Source: Enterobacteriaceae bacterium
GTDB lineage: Bacteria; Pseudomonadota; Gammaproteobacteria; Enterobacterales; Enterobacteriaceae
Direction: 5' to 3'
Length of the DNA: 7,405 nt
Assembly (NCBI GenBank): GCA_022712475.1
Contig: JALAGK010000058.1
Coordinates: 1 to 7,405 of the forward strand
Shown here: in pieces, positions 6,671-7,405 of the stretch
Layout: each line of letters begins with the position of its first letter
Position numbering within the stretch: the first letter of the stretch is position 1
Made by a program: the position numbers and the translations under genes
Notes under the pieces: model-generated
Database searches by the model: none
Seen by the model: the letters and a program-made list of their open reading frames with translations, nothing else
Told to the model about the DNA's origin: nothing

Positions 6671-6713
6671 AGCAGATGGACGTCGCTAACGCATCAACCT
6701 GTAACTTGTAAGC

Positions 6714-6719
6714 AAGGAG
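6714..6719 (+). promoter_or_regulatory. Ribosome binding site that sets the TTG start of ybhC
   Basis: AAGGAG lies five bases before TTG at 6725. It supports a non-ATG start, because the first in-frame ATG (6905) would remove the whole lipoprotein signal peptide. Confidence 0.75.
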
Positions 6720-6724
6720 CCCCC

Positions 6725-7405
6725 TTGAAAACATCTTCGTTTACCCGCCTGGCGCTGGCACTCGCGCTGGGTACAACGCTGACTGCCTGTAGCTCTTCCT
6801 CATCCCATTCGGTTTCCGACCAACAAGCGCCGGGCAGTGAATCTCGCCCGGTTCTCTCTGCGGCTGAAGCCAGCAATTTCACCGCTCAGCACTGGTTTGC
6901 GTCCATGGCGCCTGATGCCCAGCCCTGGCGTCCGGCCTCCGTGAACCTGCCACAGCAGCCAGACTTTGTCGTTGGCCCGGCCAACGCTCAGGGCGTGACC
7001 CACACCAGTATCCAGGCCGCAGTGGATGCCGCTATCATTAAGCACGCCAGCCAGCGTCAGTACATTGCAGTACTGCCAGGCGACTATGAAGGTACCGTAT
7101 ACATTCCGGCTGCCTCTAACAGCATTACGCTGTACGGCACGGGCGCACAGCCAGCCGATGTAAAAATCGGTCTTGCGCTGGATTCCGAAATGGACCTCAC
7201 GACCTGGCGCCATACAGTCAATCCATCCGGTAAATATATGCCGGGTAAACCGGCATGGTATATGTTTGACAGCTGCCAGAGACAGCGCAGCGCCAGTGTG
7301 GGCATACTGTGCTCCGCTGCCGTCTGGTCACAAAACAATGGGCTGCAACTGCAAAACCTGACCATCCAGAACACCCTGGGTGACAGTGTGGGTGCAGGTA
7401 ACCAC
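6725..7405 (+). CDS. ybhC: YbhC, outer-membrane lipoprotein of the pectinesterase (CE8) family, 5' part
   Basis: The first 227 codons of ybhC are present and the gene runs off the right edge; the E. coli protein is about 427 residues, so roughly half is here. E. coli YbhC is an outer-membrane lipoprotein with the right-handed beta-helix fold of carbohydrate esterase family 8. An acyl-CoA thioesterase activity has been attributed to it, but its natural substrate is unclear. The N-terminus shows a basic start (MKTSSFTR), a hydrophobic stretch (LALALALGTT) and the lipobox LTAC with Cys22 as lipidation site. Ser23 follows, so by the +2 rule the protein goes to the outer membrane. After a Ser-rich linker come FVVGPANAQGVTHTSIQAAVDAA and WSQNNGLQLQNLTIQNTLGD, both typical of the family. 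The start is TTG, supported by AAGGAG and by the signal peptide. The catalytic aspartates lie beyond the window. Confidence 0.93.
   Translation, partial: MKTSSFTRLALALALGTTLTACSSSSSHSVSDQQAPGSESRPVLSAAEASNFTAQHWFASMAPDAQPWRPASVNLPQQPDFVVGPANAQGVTHTSIQAAVDAAIIKHASQRQYIAVLPGDYEGTVYIPAASNSITLYGTGAQPADVKIGLALDSEMDLTTWRHTVNPSGKYMPGKPAWYMFDSCQRQRSASVGILCSAAVWSQNNGLQLQNLTIQNTLGDSVGAGNH

Noticed and set aside
1..7405. Search for mobile elements, CRISPR arrays, tRNA or rRNA genes, toxin-antitoxin or defence genes.
   Set aside because: No direct repeats with regular spacers, transposase or recombinase motifs, or RNA-gene signatures were seen; gene order is that of a conserved enterobacterial core region.

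Overview
The window is a chromosomal housekeeping segment from a member of the Enterobacterales, probably an Enterobacteriaceae close to Enterobacter, Kosakonia or Cronobacter. The evidence is that BioA, BioB, BioF, BioD, YbhB and YbhC are recognisably near-collinear with their E. coli counterparts, and the gene order (ybhC, ybhB, bioA, then divergent bioBFCD) is the E. coli order. The exact genus cannot be fixed from this sequence alone. No tRNA, rRNA, CRISPR array, insertion sequence or prophage gene was seen.

Layout. Bases 1-331 are a gene-free region downstream of bioD. In E. coli this is where the uvrB promoters lie, with uvrB read leftward, so uvrB is expected just beyond the left edge. 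The stretch holds a near-consensus DnaA box, A/T tracts, a weak leftward promoter candidate and the hairpin ending the bio operon. Bases 332-3935 (minus strand) are bioB-bioF-bioC-bioD, all overlapping by 4 to 17 bases. Bases 3936-4020 are the divergent control region with a BirA operator. Bases 4021-5310 (plus) are bioA. A GC-rich hairpin follows, then 5378-6058 encodes a DJ-1/PfpI-superfamily protein that E. coli K-12 does not have at this position, and 6070-6546 encodes YbhB (PEBP family). Bases 6547-6724 are non-coding. From 6725 a TTG-started ybhC lipoprotein gene (carbohydrate-esterase family 8 fold) runs off the right edge.

Function. BioC methylates malonyl-ACP to disguise it for fatty acid synthesis. 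BioF, BioA, BioD and BioB then convert pimeloyl-ACP to KAPA, DAPA, dethiobiotin and biotin. The esterase BioH, which removes the methyl group, is not in the window, as in E. coli where it is unlinked. Both arms should be repressed together by BirA with biotinyl-AMP at the shared operator. The DJ-1-like gene and ybhB look like a two-gene unit after bioA, either read through from the bioA promoter or separated from it by the hairpin.

The window is mostly ordinary. The points worth a second look are the DJ-1-like gene inserted between bioA and ybhB, the very short bioA leader without a Shine-Dalgarno sequence, and three operon-end hairpins that all lack a clear U-tract. I found no convincing sign of a new biological system.
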